A stretch of DNA of 64,000 nt from Rhynchopus euleeides. Lineage: Eukaryota; Euglenozoa; Diplonemea; Diplonemida; Diplonemidae. Both the position numbers and the translations under genes were made by a program. Shown here piece by piece: positions 46,101 to 55,500 of this stretch. The DNA is taken from positions 124,001 through 188,000 of the forward strand of contig OY723295.1 of the NCBI GenBank assembly GCA_963210315.1. The letters are read 5' to 3'. The notes under the pieces are model-generated. The model did not search any database, was not told where the DNA came from, and worked only from the letters and a program-made list of their open reading frames with translations. Every line of letters starts with the position of its first letter. The stretch's first letter is position 1.

Positions 46101-46322
46101 TTTGGGAAGAAGTTATTGGCCCAACCAGCCCTCCCGACTCTGCCCCCCCGCAAGATCAAGAAGAAGTTTGGAAAGGGGAAAAGGGATGGGGGAGAGGAGG
46201 GAGAGGGATGGGTTTTTGAAAGGGGAGGGGAGAACCCAACCGACCCAACCGACCAGGGGGGGGGGGGAGCGCGAGTGTGTATACCAATGAAGTACAGAAA
46301 CTGTAGCTTAAGAAATCGTTGG
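37131..46322 (-). mobile_element. Full-length family-A LINE A3 with 10-bp TSD
   Basis: A 21-T run (37131-37151) is the tail; the 3'UTR is 37152-38006, the CDS 38007-45995 and the 5'UTR 45996-46322, ending with the leader ccaacgatttcttaagctac read on the minus strand. The 10-bp TSD ccccagagcc flanks it in A4, with two extra bases at the 5' junction. A full-length insertion with an exact TSD and an open frame makes A3 the best candidate for a recently active element. Length is about 9.19 kb. Confidence 0.93.
38007..45995 (-). CDS. Family-A retrotransposon polyprotein, 2,662 aa (OTU, zinc finger, RT, endonuclease, OTU-like, OTU)
   Basis: The start is the first in-frame ATG, 327 bp inside the element. 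Residues 18-28 are hydrophobic after a basic start (signal-peptide-like); a 20-residue Pro-rich repeat follows. Domains: OTU-like with Cys709 and His815; C2H2 finger C873, C878, H897, H901; C4 finger C921, C924, C936, C939; RT about 1150-1500 with Asp1289 (motif A) and Asp1376/1377 (YLDDG); CCHC C1697, C1700, H1710, C1714; endonuclease RPGD1758, D1770, K1774; a degenerate OTU-like region about 1990-2140; a zinc module; OTU with Cys2277 (GNCFFDAL) and His2384 (HYSPL); a second zinc module; and a C-terminal W..LF domain. By family knowledge RT and endonuclease carry out target-primed reverse transcription; the OTU folds are deubiquitinase-type cysteine proteases. Activity and substrate of the OTU domains are inferred only. 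Confidence 0.88.
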   Translation of the reverse strand: MEARDVPGRGHARRRGQWALMALLVAALPPPAGEQPGSPPVARETGGSQPPTRVQPGPPPVAAEARGSQPPARVQPGPPPVAARAAATAAAASAAPGQAGPGEGGFHTGPPTTAHRSDPPALCTPQRHSPTAAEGSRPPLVQAAAVTVAEGAAEAAAGRVTASRPNPLPHVMWGVGWAWGSGRVVGGLPPPRGDSFGWEGVLGQYGAGEGRANIPHPRLPCFFVPPPAQSHAPPAALPLIASQHPPTFRLSRSPPPSPPPSAPGVEGQAGVFEYSGPSPHLAPCNSLVPHPLISCPPSSHVPPAQVSPHLAITGKIGDSGAGGDLAPGAPTDAPPRRPTTPAAEQQGELYSQQGNNASGAPAGDRSTSQGTWMPACRGWSGDPPVGAECSSGVPTARGWGLPPGALAEGWDDGERRRWVRMRLPRQWRRPRARAVRRAAMKRRAPSRQRAGLRGTSPPSLRGVIWSLLRQAMWRPLMWGLRSYASPQSWVGLARAAVSACRRGLSEASRDCWSVVARLCGRAPRRHGMSRRPRHWVARRPARPMCLRRRAVRGIRLHARALHSPSSLPGTRWTGGGRLAWDRQDEILFDWLVFREDLARDTLERVLTRHVADDPRASLPDLAAARTRVRRKLEALPLPDYAPVWTEPSPALRDTPGGPTEGAHIPCDAMRGGADDDDAMGEAQGERDAVDDLLRDFGATRVPNAAQGDCGFFAIGVPAADIALRRQDLSEAAKKLQALTDLFGGDKAQHLAYAANLARPSSWMDHLALQLAARVWSIHIVVVQGGEHPIVSIRPAKVPDKELLQKTRVIALTGQHFEGVSIPRAELHGLVNRAEPAFLTRSNARMAELQTAEGQEELDVGSKLVERSTARLYCPHDSCRTSLMQAGIPILPTSMKDHLNRHLEKGDVLSRGTLRALKFAQCLKCDKVITLGDHQSCTACRKDLEPEPEAQAVGADIPAGELPSVEELRRHNIRVWEKVPKPLVKAWTAALSEAARETAARNSVAAWTILLMAPLVLLRSARMGGAKSKVTLRERQKVFDRWKRGEYATLWEEAREASKRQGGTGSRGSAPPRLSDEERWERRVGQLARQNRVSAAHKHLVPAKVAPSTTETLKKLQGKHPEGGAVHLERTVPAEKCKAFTPADVFRAVKSFPNGSSGGQMGLRPDHVRQALECKDALGAKPTAMLTQVINRMVKGAVPQEVMPVLGGAKLSALVKGDEDVRPIACGETLRRLAAKLLSTRHKGDARRILMRGRQVGVAVQRGLEAAASVVAQYAERSREKEDAVILKIDYANAFNSIDRGTFLKVVERHIPGLLPFVAWCYDSPSTLTYGEGVVSSSCGVQQGDPLGPLLFSLGIKEIAEELKKRTDLDGSLFYLDDGVIMGPACAVRAALDYVIQASTERGLEVKLSKCELIDLCEQSLEALEEEGFSLRLPEDEDKVGIVYRAGRNFTLLGAPIGSAAFCESYMDKKLLEFQPYLDALAKLQDKQVGLALLRHCEGFARLVFYMRAMGHKGVTEYLRKSDASVEKCLARILALEDDVLPESVMRQATMPVRLGGLGIRRAAEHWHAAALASTANGHSLCRELDPNFTWDEEGWETTCLAHNNAVDEDERRDPTQAPVGDVEQRELSRAIVSRQYRELFEESDAHDRARLRSLSLPHAGAFLGGKLSENSRIEGRQMIAVSRARLGIPLFEPDTVCEKCGRELDEMGTHAFDCNQGGALTRRHDATRDALFALAQEAGTNPEMESLHLLQDGQRPGDLVTRRIWPRVIDITVKNPVAASYVQAAARFTGAAAAQGEATKNRQYRDACAARGLVFAPYAMELFGGLAPSAHSVFSKLGRLAAERTGASRVQLTQEYACRVNSAFNNTLGATLLECGELTKACRSLARDRVEVEAAPPLDPDHFIRFEPDQVGQGAAFEDTDPDDAEGQGHQAVPPPSDEPLRPAQKPVDREPPTPEDLVREWRSAHNGVGVSFTSLMGGLGNLLPAVFQVQQLGGGGAGGVPTDALVALADGFASSGTPMEAGPLRRQAVARVRSSPELSGLLADPAAWASRMSAFEREDEATWADDVLIRGAACVLRRHIIVFRDYRAPTVCDPGCKPIATAVALGGVGDRFQALTLPADVQELVGGSTTGPRPTVRAGPRLRTERAEGEQDVTEFCQFCEADFSTQDTHGRCVHCLRASCPDCVEHVTDPCQCGRTEPTTVVQEEVMDDDEDSTDSEDAGPPPPPPGPAPEPADDVLTRWLTAREHALPGVTTAKQQSVLEMPDVQDFRFTPGNCFFDALTFLLGEAGATADGLRQYVVKAVGDHADLRSRAEPSYEEWARQMRESGSMNVASWADELTLQGAARATGSPIVVLADDTAPRIYRPLRKPYGPVAGVKFKASHYSPLHISEQVRSFVLRLAPAVPLVSTGCRGAEAGLHMVRVDGGTAELSVLCVRCEQPFDTRTPHWECIGCNRLACTGCVSDGETCTRPPDRGGDGAATDGNAHTTSGGSPSASTAPAPSSNATAQPSTSSTSSTDSTSDAQQGGSTSENAPAPSASQHTGKRKADRDVSASPPDRKRSATAADKGTPADDADVPKTVAEWDALFTPEPGSPEEEFKSARRALHAWRCKVRLQDREEQRLYNNLNSRMYTAAGMRRATAGTASQGSRRAAPRATGAATQ

Positions 46323-46324
46323 TC

Positions 46325-47583
46325 CCCCAGAGCCTGGCTCCCCGGAGGAGGAGTTCAAGTCCGCGAGGCGAGCCCTGCATGCGTGGCGTTGCAAGGTCCG
46401 CCTCCAAGACAGAGAGGAGCAGAGGCTGTACAATAACCTCAACTCGAGGATGTACACCGCAGCGGGCATGCGTCGCGCGACAGCGGGGACAGCGTCCCAG
46501 GGATCACGCCGCGCCGCGCCGCGCACGACAGGCGCCGCCACCCAGTGAGGGCCAGAGTGGTCGAACCTGCAAGGAGCAGGTCCCCGCTCGACTACGTAGA
46601 GTATAGAGTAGAGTTTTGAGTAGAGGTAGATCCCCCCCCCTAGACCAGATGCCTTTGTGCAGTAGAGCACACACAGGTGCTGTGAATACCCCCTTCTCCG
46701 CCCCCCCCCCTCCCCCCCCCCCCCCCCTCCCCCCCCAACGAATGTGTGTGATCTTTTCATGTGTGTTTCTTTCGCTTTCTTCTTTTCGTTTCTTGTCTTG
46801 CTTGTCTCTTGTACCTTGTATTCTGTACCAACTAGCCCAGACAAACAACAGCTGCAAAGATTCTCGGTCCGGATGTCCCCCCCCCCAACTCCCCCTCGCG
46901 GCAGGCACGGTCGGCCCGACGAGTCAGTTCAGTGTTGTCCCTCAACGAGACCCCCTGTCCCCGGCCCTGTGAGCACCACAGCACCAGGGAATAGGCATCC
47001 CAACTCACAGGACCCACCGCCGTCACTGCATGCCCCTCTGCCCCGCGTTTCGTTACCTTCTCTGCCAGGTCACGGGTCCCCCCTCCAGGTGCCCTCCCGC
47101 CTCATCCCTTTTTACCCCCGTCGTTGCCCGTTTTGGCGCCCCCGATAGGCGGACCCAGGGAGCCTCGTCAAAGTGCCATCCCTACAGGAGATCGCCCTGG
47201 TTTTGGCCCCCATGAGCACCATGGCACCAGTAATCCAGGAAATTTGGCTCCCTGGATCCACCGTCACTGCTATTCTTGTCCTTCTGCATTACCTTTCACG
47301 CTTATTTGCCTTCGGACTGGGTCATGGGATGGAAGAGGGCGGTCGGGGTCTGGGGAAGTGAGGATGTGTGTCAAGACCTTGTCTCGTTGTGCCTGGGAGG
47401 TTTGGTGGTGGATGGGATGAGACACAGGCCATTGTGCCCAGAGAGCGCATGAGAGAGAGGGATTTGAGGCCCCCCGCCCCCAGGTTCCCTGCCCACCTGG
47501 ACGGACCCAAGTGCCTCACACCGGTTCTCTCCCCACCCGGTGGTCCACCTGACGGGCAAAGGAAAAAAAAAAAAAAAAAAAAA
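46325..47583 (+). mobile_element. Family-A copy A4, part 3 (C-terminus, 3'UTR, poly(A))
   Basis: Resumes A4 at the repeated ccccagagcc, reads the C-terminal domain to TGA at 46546-46548, then the 3'UTR and 21 A (47563-47583). A 132-bp D fragment sits in the C-rich part (46742-46873). A4 ends against TSD ttcggtcccc (47584-47593), matching 30135-30144, which proves that everything from about 30147 to 47583 entered the B2 3'UTR as A4 plus its later insertions. Confidence 0.88.
46742..46873 (+). repeat. D fragment inside A4 3'UTR
   Basis: 132 bp of D without poly(A), flanked on both sides by a C-run followed by aac. It looks like an insertion into, or repair filler at, a poly-C tract. An identical copy lies at 62007-62138 in the duplicated segment, so it predates that duplication. 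Confidence 0.75.
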
Positions 47584-47682
47584 TTCGGTCCCCTAGTCCC
47601 CACGCCCCTTAACGCCTCTACAGGCAGCCACACAGGTTGACGGACGGCGACAGCGGGTTTTCGAGAGCACACAAGGCCGACA
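47584..47682 (+). other. B2 3'UTR, second part
   Basis: 99 bp continuing the family-B 3'UTR after the A4 insertion. It ends in the 23-bp TSD (47660-47682) of the next insertion. Confidence 0.85.
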
Positions 47683-48771
47683 TTTTTTTTTTTTTTTTTT
47701 TTTTTTTACACTTGCCCGTCAGGTGGACCACCGGGTGGGGAGAGAACCGGTGTGAGGCACTTGGGTCCGTCCAGGTGGGCAGGGAACCTGGGGGCGGGGG
47801 GCCTCAAATCCCTCTCTCTCTCATGCACGCGTGCTGGGCTCAACGGCCTGTACTCTCCCATCCGCCACCCAACCACCCATGCACAACTTGACGAGGCCTT
47901 GAGACACACCTCTCCCTTCCGAGACCCAGACCACCCACTTCCATCCCTGGCGCTGTCTGTTGGCAAGTGAGCAAAGGTAACACGAAACACAAGGGCAAGA
48001 CTTGGAGCGAGCGTCGCGAGTCAATCAGAGAGGCACTCCCTCCTCGCAGGGTGGTGTCGGCCTTGTGTGCTCTCGAAAACCCGCTGTCGCCGTCCGTCAA
48101 CCTGTGTGGCTGCCTGTAGAGGCGTTAAGGGGCGTGGGGACTAGGGGACCGAAGAGGGGTCAGAGACAGGTCGGACCTGCTCGGAGAAACACAAGAAAGG
48201 GGTGGAGGGAGTTAAAGCGCGTGTCTCCGGCGGGTCTCGGAGGGCAGGTGCTCTCGCCGACCCGTCGAACCGCGTGTGGGGACCGTTGGGAGGGGTTTAG
48301 ACATGCACAATGATCTATACTGTACAAATGACCTGGATTCTCGGTGCCGTAACGTGCCTGAGTGGCTGTTTTGTTGGGTTAAGTGGCGGTCGAGGCAATC
48401 CGGACAGTTGTTGCGGAATCTAGTGTAAGGGGTAATGGAATGGTGGAATGCACAAACGTCAAGGGAGGGGCGGGGGTGTTGAGGAAAGGGGGGGGAGGGG
48501 GATAGGTAGAGTGAGGGACGGATGGAAAGGGGGGGGGGTGGGAGTGACTGATAAGATCAAGGGGGAGGGGAGGGGTTGTTGTTGTTGTTTTTTTTTTTTT
48601 TTTTTTTTTGAGTTCTTCCGGACCGAGAATCTTTGCAGCTGTTGTTTGTCTGGGCTAGTTGGTACAGAATACAAGGTACTAGAGACAAGCAAGACAAGAA
48701 ACGAAAAGAAGAAAGCGAAAGAAACACACATGAAAAGATCACACACATCAAACGACACGCCAAAAATGGCC
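47683..48771 (-). mobile_element. Chimeric D-poly(A)-B 3'UTR insertion with 23-bp TSD
   Basis: Read on the minus strand: 162 bp of D (48771-48610), 22 A (48609-48588), about 880 bp of family-B 3'UTR (48587-47708), then 25 A (47707-47683). The same 23-bp sequence flanks the whole unit at 47660-47682 and 48772-48794, so it entered as a single event. This is the structure produced when the RT copies one RNA, then jumps to the poly(A) tail of a second. No coding sequence. Confidence 0.9.
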
Positions 48772-49395
48772 TTCGAGAGCACACAAGGCCGACACCACCC
48801 TGCGAGGAGGGAGTGCCTCTCTGATTGACTCGCGACGCTCGCTCCAAGTCTTGCCCTTGTGTTTCGTGTTACCTTTGCTCACTTGCCAACAGACAGCGCC
48901 AGGGATGGAAGTGGGTGGTCTTTTTTTTTTGCCTGTCAGGTGGACCACCGGGTGGGGAGAGAACCGGTGTGAGGCACTTGGGTCCGTCCAGGTGGGCAGG
49001 GAACCTGGGGGCGGGGGGCCTCAAATCCCTCTCTCTCATGCGCTCTCTGGGCACAATGGCCTGTGTCTCATCCCATCCACCACCAAACCTCCCAGGCACA
49101 ACGAGACAAGGTCTTGACACACATCCTCACTTCCCCAGACCCCGACCGCCCTCTTCCATCCCATGACCCAGTCCGAAGGCAAATAAGCGTGAAAGGTAAT
49201 GCAGAAGGACAAGAATAGCAGTGACGGTGGATCCAGGGAGCCAAATTTCCTGGATTACTGGTGCCATGGTGCTCATGGGGGCCAAAACCAGGGCGATCTC
49301 CTGTAGGGATGGCACTTTGACGAGGCTCCCTGGGTCCGCCTATCGGGGGCGCCAAAACGGGCAACGACGGGGGTAAAAAGGGATGAGGCGGGAGG
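47753..49395. repeat. Left arm of a roughly 1.64-kb inverted repeat (right arm 62358-64000)
   Basis: Positions pair as reverse complements with sums of 111753 throughout, across four different repeat pieces (B, D, B, A). The arms therefore arose by inversion or duplication of an already composite locus, not by separate insertions. The right arm is cut by the window end and may be longer. Confidence 0.87.
48772..48920 (+). other. B2 3'UTR, third part
   Basis: 149 bp of family-B 3'UTR continuing after the chimeric insertion, from the second TSD copy to gtgggtggtc, where the poly(T) of A5 begins. Confidence 0.82.
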
Positions 49396-52289
49396 GCACC
49401 TGGAGGGGACCTGGAGGGGGGACCCGTGACCTGGCAGAGAAGGTAACGAAACGCGGGGCAGAGGGGCATGCAGTGACGGCGGTGGGTCCTGTGAGTTGGG
49501 ATGCCTATTCCCTGGTGCTGTGGTGCTCACAGGGCCGGGGACAGGGGGTCTCGTTGAGGGACAACACTGCACTGACTCGTCGGGCCGACCGTGCCTGCCG
49601 CGAGGGGGAGTTGGGGGGGGGAGGGGGGGGGGGACGGAGAAGGGGGTATTCACAGCACCTGTGTGTGCTCTACTGCACAAAGGCATCTGGTCTAGGGGGG
49701 GGGATCTACCTCCACTCAAAACTCTACTCTATACTCTACGTAGTCGAGCGGGGACCTGCTCCTTGCAGGTTCGACCACTCTGGCCCTCACTGGGTGGCGG
49801 CGCCTGTCGCGCGCGGCGCGGCGCGGCGTGATCCCTGGGACGCTGTCCCCGCTGTCGCGCGACGCATGCCCGCTGCGGTGTACATCCTCGAGTTGAGGTT
49901 ATTGTACAGCCTCTGCTCCTCTCTGTCTTGGAGGCGGACCTTGCAACGCCACGCATGCAGGGCTCGCCTCGCGGACTTGAACTCCTCCTCCGGGGAGCCA
50001 GGCTCTGGGGTGAACAGGGCGTCCCATTCAGCCACCGTCTTGGGGACGTCGGCGTCGTCAGCTGGGGTGCCTTTGTCGGCAGCCGTCGCGCTGCGCTTCC
50101 TGTCCGGGGGAGAGGCTGACACGTCACGGTCGGCCTTCCGCTTGCCTGTGTGCTGCGACGCTGAGGGGGCTGGTGCGTTCTCGCTGGTGGAGCCGCCCTG
50201 CTGCGCGTCGGAGGTGGAGTCGGTGGAGGAGGTGGAGGAGGTGGAGGGCTGAGCGGTCGCGTTCGACGAGGGGGCTGGTGCTGTAGAAGCAGAGGGAGAG
50301 CCGCCCGAGGTCGTGTGTGCGTTACCGTCCGTCGCAGCCCCGTCGCCTCCTCGGTCCGGCGGACGGGTACATGTCTCTCCGTCCGACACACAGCCCGTGC
50401 ACGCTAGGCGATTGCAGCCTATGCATTCCCAGTGGGGCGTTCGGGTGTCAAACGGCTGCTCACATCTGACACACAGCACCGACAGTTCGGCTGTCCCCCC
50501 GTCTACTCGGACCATGTGGAGGCCAGCCTCTGCGCCTCGGCAGCCGGTGGAGACGAGGGGTACGGCCGGTGCGAGGCGGAGCACGAAGGACCGCACCTGC
50601 TCCGAGATGTGGAGTGGGCTGTAGTGCGATGCCTTGAACTTGACACCCGCGACAGGCCCGTACGGCTTCCTCAGGGGGCGGTATATCCGCGGTGCAGTGT
50701 CATCAGCGAGCACGACGATCGGGGAGCCCGTCGCCCGCGCGGCCCCCTGCAGCGTCAGCTCGTCGGCCCACGACGCAACGTTCATGCTGCCGGACTCGCG
50801 CATCTGCCGCGCCCACTCCTCGTAGGAGGGCTCCGCCCTGCTCCTCAGGTCAGCGTGGTCGCCGACCGCCTTCACGACGTACTGCCGCAGGCCGTCTGCA
50901 GTCGCGCCGGCCTCGCCGAGGAGGAACGTGAGGGCGTCGAAGAAGCAGTTCCCGGGGGTGAACCGGAAGTCCTGCACGTCCGGCATCTCCAGCACGCTCT
51001 GCTGCTTCGCGGTGGTGACTCCCGGAAGCGCGTGCTCCCTCGCGGTCAGCCACCGGGTCAGGACATCGTCCGCCGGCTCGGGGGCCGGCCCCGGGGGCGG
51101 CGGCGGGGGACCGGCGTCCTCGCTGTCGGTGCTGTCCTCGTCGTCATCCATCACCTCCTCCTGCACCACCGTCGTCGGCTCCGTGCGCCCGCACTGGCAG
51201 GGGTCCGTGACGTGCTCGACACAGTCAGGGCAGCTGGCTCTGAGGCAGTGTACACACCTGCCGTGGGTGTCCTGCGTGGAGAAGTCCGCTTCGCAGAACT
51301 GGCAGAACTCCGTCACGTCCTGCTCCCCCTCCGCCCGCTCAGTTCGCAGCCGCGGGCCCGCGCGTACGGTAGGCCGGGGCCCAGTCGTGCTCCCGCCCAC
51401 CAACTCCTGCACGTCCGCCGGCAGGGTGAGCGCCTGGAAGCGGTCGCCTACTCCCCCGAGGGCGACCGCGGTGGCGATCGGCTTGCACCCGGGGTCGCAC
51501 ACTGTCGGCGCGCGGTAGTCGCGGAAGACGATGATGTGCCTCCGCAGCACGCACGCCGCCCCGCGAATGAGCACGTCGTCGGCCCACGTCGCTTCGTCTT
51601 CCCTCTCGAAAGCGGACATGCGGCTGGCCCACGCCGCTGGGTCTGCCAGGAGCCCCGACAGTTCGGGGGAGGATCGTACCCGGGCGACGGCCTGTCTGCG
51701 GAGTGGCCCTGCCTCCATCGGGGTCCCTGACGAGGCGAAGCCGTCCGCGAGGGCCACCAGCGCATCCGTGGGCACCCCCCCCGCGCCACCTCCCCCCAGC
51801 TGCTGCACCTGGAACACCGCCGGCAGGAGGTTCCCCAAGCCCCCCATCAGCGAGGTGAAGGACACCCCTACACCGTTGTGGGCAGACCGCCATTCACGCA
51901 CCAGGTCTTCCGGCGTCGGCGGCTCGCGGTCTACGGGTTTCTGGGCGGGACGCAGGGGCTCGTCTGAGGGAGGGGGCACCGCCTGGTGGCCTTGTCCCTC
52001 CGCGTCGTCCGGGTCGGTGTCTTCGAATGCAGCACCCTGGCCGACCTGGTCCGGCTCGAACCTGATGAAGTGGTCGGGGTCCAGGGGTGGGGCGGCCTCC
52101 ACCTCGACTCTGTCGCGGGCCAGCGACCGGCAAGCCTTCGTAAGCTCCCCGCACTCGAGCAGGGTGGCGCCCAGGGTGTTGTTGAAGGCGGAGTTCACCC
52201 TGCACGCGTACTCCTGCGTCAGCTGCACTCGGCTCGCTCCTGTCCGCTCCGCCGCAAGGCGCCCGAGCTTCGAGAAGACGGAGTGTGCC

Positions 52290-52292
<3 letters not shown>
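48921..52292 (-). mobile_element. Family-A copy A5, 5'-truncated, minus strand
   Basis: Ten T (48921-48930) mark the tail; the 3'UTR runs 48931-49786 and the coding part 49787-52292. The truncation is just after the endonuclease (SAHSVFSKL). The 3'UTR shares the small ggggacctgga duplication near 49400 with A3 (near 37625), unlike A2 and A6, so A3 and A5 share a recent source. Its 5' side abuts the poly(T) of another A fragment with no TSD visible. Confidence 0.87.
49787..52292 (-). pseudogene. Family-A polyprotein of A5: post-endonuclease part only
   Basis: An open frame of about 835 codons encoding the end of the endonuclease region, the degenerate OTU, zinc module, C-terminal OTU (GNCFFDAL, HYSPL), second zinc module and C-terminal domain, identical or nearly so to A3. 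No RT or N-terminal domains and no native start codon. The Lys-rich start of the apparent ORF is poly(A) read-through from the neighbour. Confidence 0.85.
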
Positions 52293-52325
<33 letters not shown>

Positions 52326-52466
52326 GGCTTGCCCGTCAGGTGGACCACCGGGTGGGGAGAGAACCGGTGTGAGGCACTTGGGTCCGTCCAGGTGGGCAGG
52401 GAACCTGGGGGCGGGGGGCCTCAAATCCCTCTCTCTCATGCGCTCTCTGGGCACAATGGCCTGCAC

Positions 52467-52468
<2 letters not shown>
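52293..52468 (-). mobile_element. Very short family-A 3'-end insertion (A5b)
   Basis: Thirty-two T (52293-52324), then about 140 bp of the A 3' end, truncated at the aatggcctg stretch. It is bounded on the right by the 32-T tail of A6. Its tail sequence (gggcaagccc before A) differs from those of A1, A3 and A4. Confidence 0.8.
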
Positions 52469-52501
<33 letters not shown>

Positions 52502-55500
52502 GCGGCGGGGGGCCTCAAATCCCTCTCTCTCATGCGCTCTCTGGGCACAATGGCCTGTGTCTCATCCCATCCACCACCAAACCTCCCAGGCACAACGAGA
52601 CAAGGTCTTGACACACATCCTCACTTCCCCAGACCCCGACCGCCCTCTTCCATCCCATGACCCAGTCCGAAGGCAAATAAGCGTGAAAGGTAATGCAGAA
52701 GGACAAGAATGGCAGTGACGGTGGATCCAGGGAGCCAAATTTCCTGGATTACTGGTGCCATGGTGCTCATGGGGGCCAAAACCAGGGCGATCTCCTGTAG
52801 GGATGGCACTTTGACGAGGCTCCCTGGGTCCGCCTATCGGGGGCGCCAAAACGGGCAACGACGGGGGTAAAAAGGGATGAGGCGGGAGGGCACCTGGAGG
52901 GGGGACCCGTGACCTGGCAGAGAAGGTAACGAAACGCGGGGCAGAGGGGCATGCAGTGACGGCGGTGGGTCCTGTGAGTTGGGATGCCTATTCCCTGGTG
53001 CTGTGGTGCTCACAGGGCCGGGGACAGGGGGTCTCGTTGAGGGACAACACTGAACTGACTCGCCGGGCCGACCGTGCCTGCCGCGAGGGGGAGTTGGGGG
53101 GGGAGGGGGGGGGGGGGGGACGGAGAAGGGGGTATTCACAGCACCTGTGTGTGCTCTACTGCACAAAGGCATCTGGTCTAGGGGGGGGGATCTACCTCCA
53201 CTCAAAACTCTACTCTATACTCTACGTAGTCGAGCGGGGACCTGCTCCTTGCAGGTTCGACCACTCTGGCCCTCACTGGGTGGCGGCGCCTGTCGCGCGC
53301 GGCGCGGCGCGGCGTGATCCCTGGGACGCTGTCCCCGCTGTCGCGCGACGCATGCCCGCTGCGGTGTACATCCTCGAGTTGAGGTTATTGTACAGCCTCT
53401 GCTCCTCTCTGTCTTGGAGGCGGACCTTGCAACGCCACGCATGCAGGGCTCGCCTCGCGGACTTGAACTCCTCCTCCGGGGAGCCAGGCTCTGGGGTGAA
53501 CAGGGCGTCCCATTCAGCCACCGTCTTGGGGACGTCGGCGTCGTCAGCTGGGGTGCCTTTGTCGGCAGCCGTCGCGCTGCGCTTCCTGTCCGGGGGAGAG
53601 GCTGACACGTCACGGTCGGCCTTCCGCTTGCCTGTGTGCTGCGACGCTGAGGGGGCTGGTGCGTTCTCGCTGGTGGAGCCGCCCTGCTGCGCGTCGGAGG
53701 TGGAGTCGGTGGAGGAGGTGGAGGAGGTGGAGGGCTGAGCGGTCGCGTTCGACGAGGGGGCTGGTGCTGTAGAAGCAGAGGGAGAGCCGCCCGAGGTCGT
53801 GTGTGCGTTACCGTCCGTCGCAGCCCCGTCGCCTCCTCGGTCCGGCGGACGGGTACATGTCTCTCCGTCCGACACACAGCCCGTGCACGCTAGGCGATTG
53901 CAGCCTATGCATTCCCAGTGGGGCGTTCGGGTGTCAAACGGCTGCTCACATCTGACACACAGCACCGACAGTTCGGCTGTCCCCCCGTCTACTCGGACCA
54001 TGTGGAGGCCAGCCTCTGCGCCTCGGCAGCCGGTGGAGACGAGGGGTACGGCCGGTGCGAGGCGGAGCACGAAGGACCGCACCTGCTCCGAGATGTGGAG
54101 TGGGCTGTAGTGCGATGCCTTGAACTTGACACCCGCGACAGGCCCGTACGGCTTCCTCAGGGGGCGGTATATCCGCGGTGCAGTGTCATCAGCGAGCACG
54201 ACGATCGGGGAGCCCGTCGCCCGCGCGGCCCCCTGCAGCGTCAGCTCGTCGGCCCACGACGCAACGTTCATGCTGCCGGACTCGCGCATCTGCCGCGCCC
54301 ACTCCTCGTAGGAGGGCTCCGCCCTGCTCCTCAGGTCAGCGTGGTCGCCGACCGCCTTCACGACGTACTGCCGCAGGCCGTCTGCAGTCGCGCCGGCCTC
54401 GCCGAGGAGGAACGTGAGGGCGTCGAAGAAGCAGTTCCCGGGGGTGAACCGGAAGTCCTGCACGTCCGGCATCTCCAGCACGCTCTGCTGCTTCGCGGTG
54501 GTGACTCCCGGAAGCGCGTGCTCCCTCGCGGTCAGCCACCGGGTCAGGACATCGTCCGCCGGCTCGGGGGCCGGCCCCGGGGGCGGCGGCGGGGGACCGG
54601 CGTCCTCGCTGTCGGTGCTGTCCTCGTCGTCATCCATCACCTCCTCCTGCACCACCGTCGTCGGCTCCGTGCGCCCGCACTGGCAGGGGTCCGTGACGTG
54701 CTCGACACAGTCAGGGCAGCTGGCTCTGAGGCAGTGTACACACCTGCCGTGGGTGTCCTGCGTGGAGAAGTCCGCTTCGCAGAACTGGCAGAACTCCGTC
54801 ACGTCCTGCTCCCCCTCCGCCCGCTCAGTTCGCAGCCGCGGGCCCGCGCGTACGGTAGGCCGGGGCCCAGTCGTGCTCCCGCCCACCAACTCCTGCACGT
54901 CCGCCGGCAGGGTGAGCGCCTGGAAGCGGTCGCCTACTCCCCCGAGGGCGACCGCGGTGGCGATCGGCTTGCACCCGGGGTCGCACACTGTCGGCGCGCG
55001 GTAGTCGCGGAAGACGATGATGTGCCTCCGCAGCACGCACGCCGCCCCGCGAATGAGCACGTCGTCGGCCCACGTCGCTTCGTCTTCCCTCTCGAAAGCG
55101 GACATGCGGCTGGCCCACGCCGCTGGGTCTGCCAGGAGCCCCGACAGTTCGGGGGAGGATCGTACCCGGGCGACGGCCTGTCTGCGGAGTGGCCCTGCCT
55201 CCATCGGGGTCCCTGACGAGGCGAAGCCGTCCGCGATGGCCACCAGCGCATCCGTGGGCACCCCCCCCGCGCCACCTCCCCCCAGCTGCTGCACCTGGAA
55301 CACCGCCGGCAGGAGGTTCCCCAAGCCCCCCATCAGCGAGGTGAAGGACACCCCTACACCGTTGTGGGCAGACCGCCATTCACGCACCAGGTCTTCCGGC
55401 GTCGGCGGCTCGCGGTCTACGGGTTTCTGGGCGGGACGCAGGGGCTCGTCTGAGGGAGGGGGCACCGCCTGGTGGCCTTGTCCCTCCGCGTCGTCCGGGT

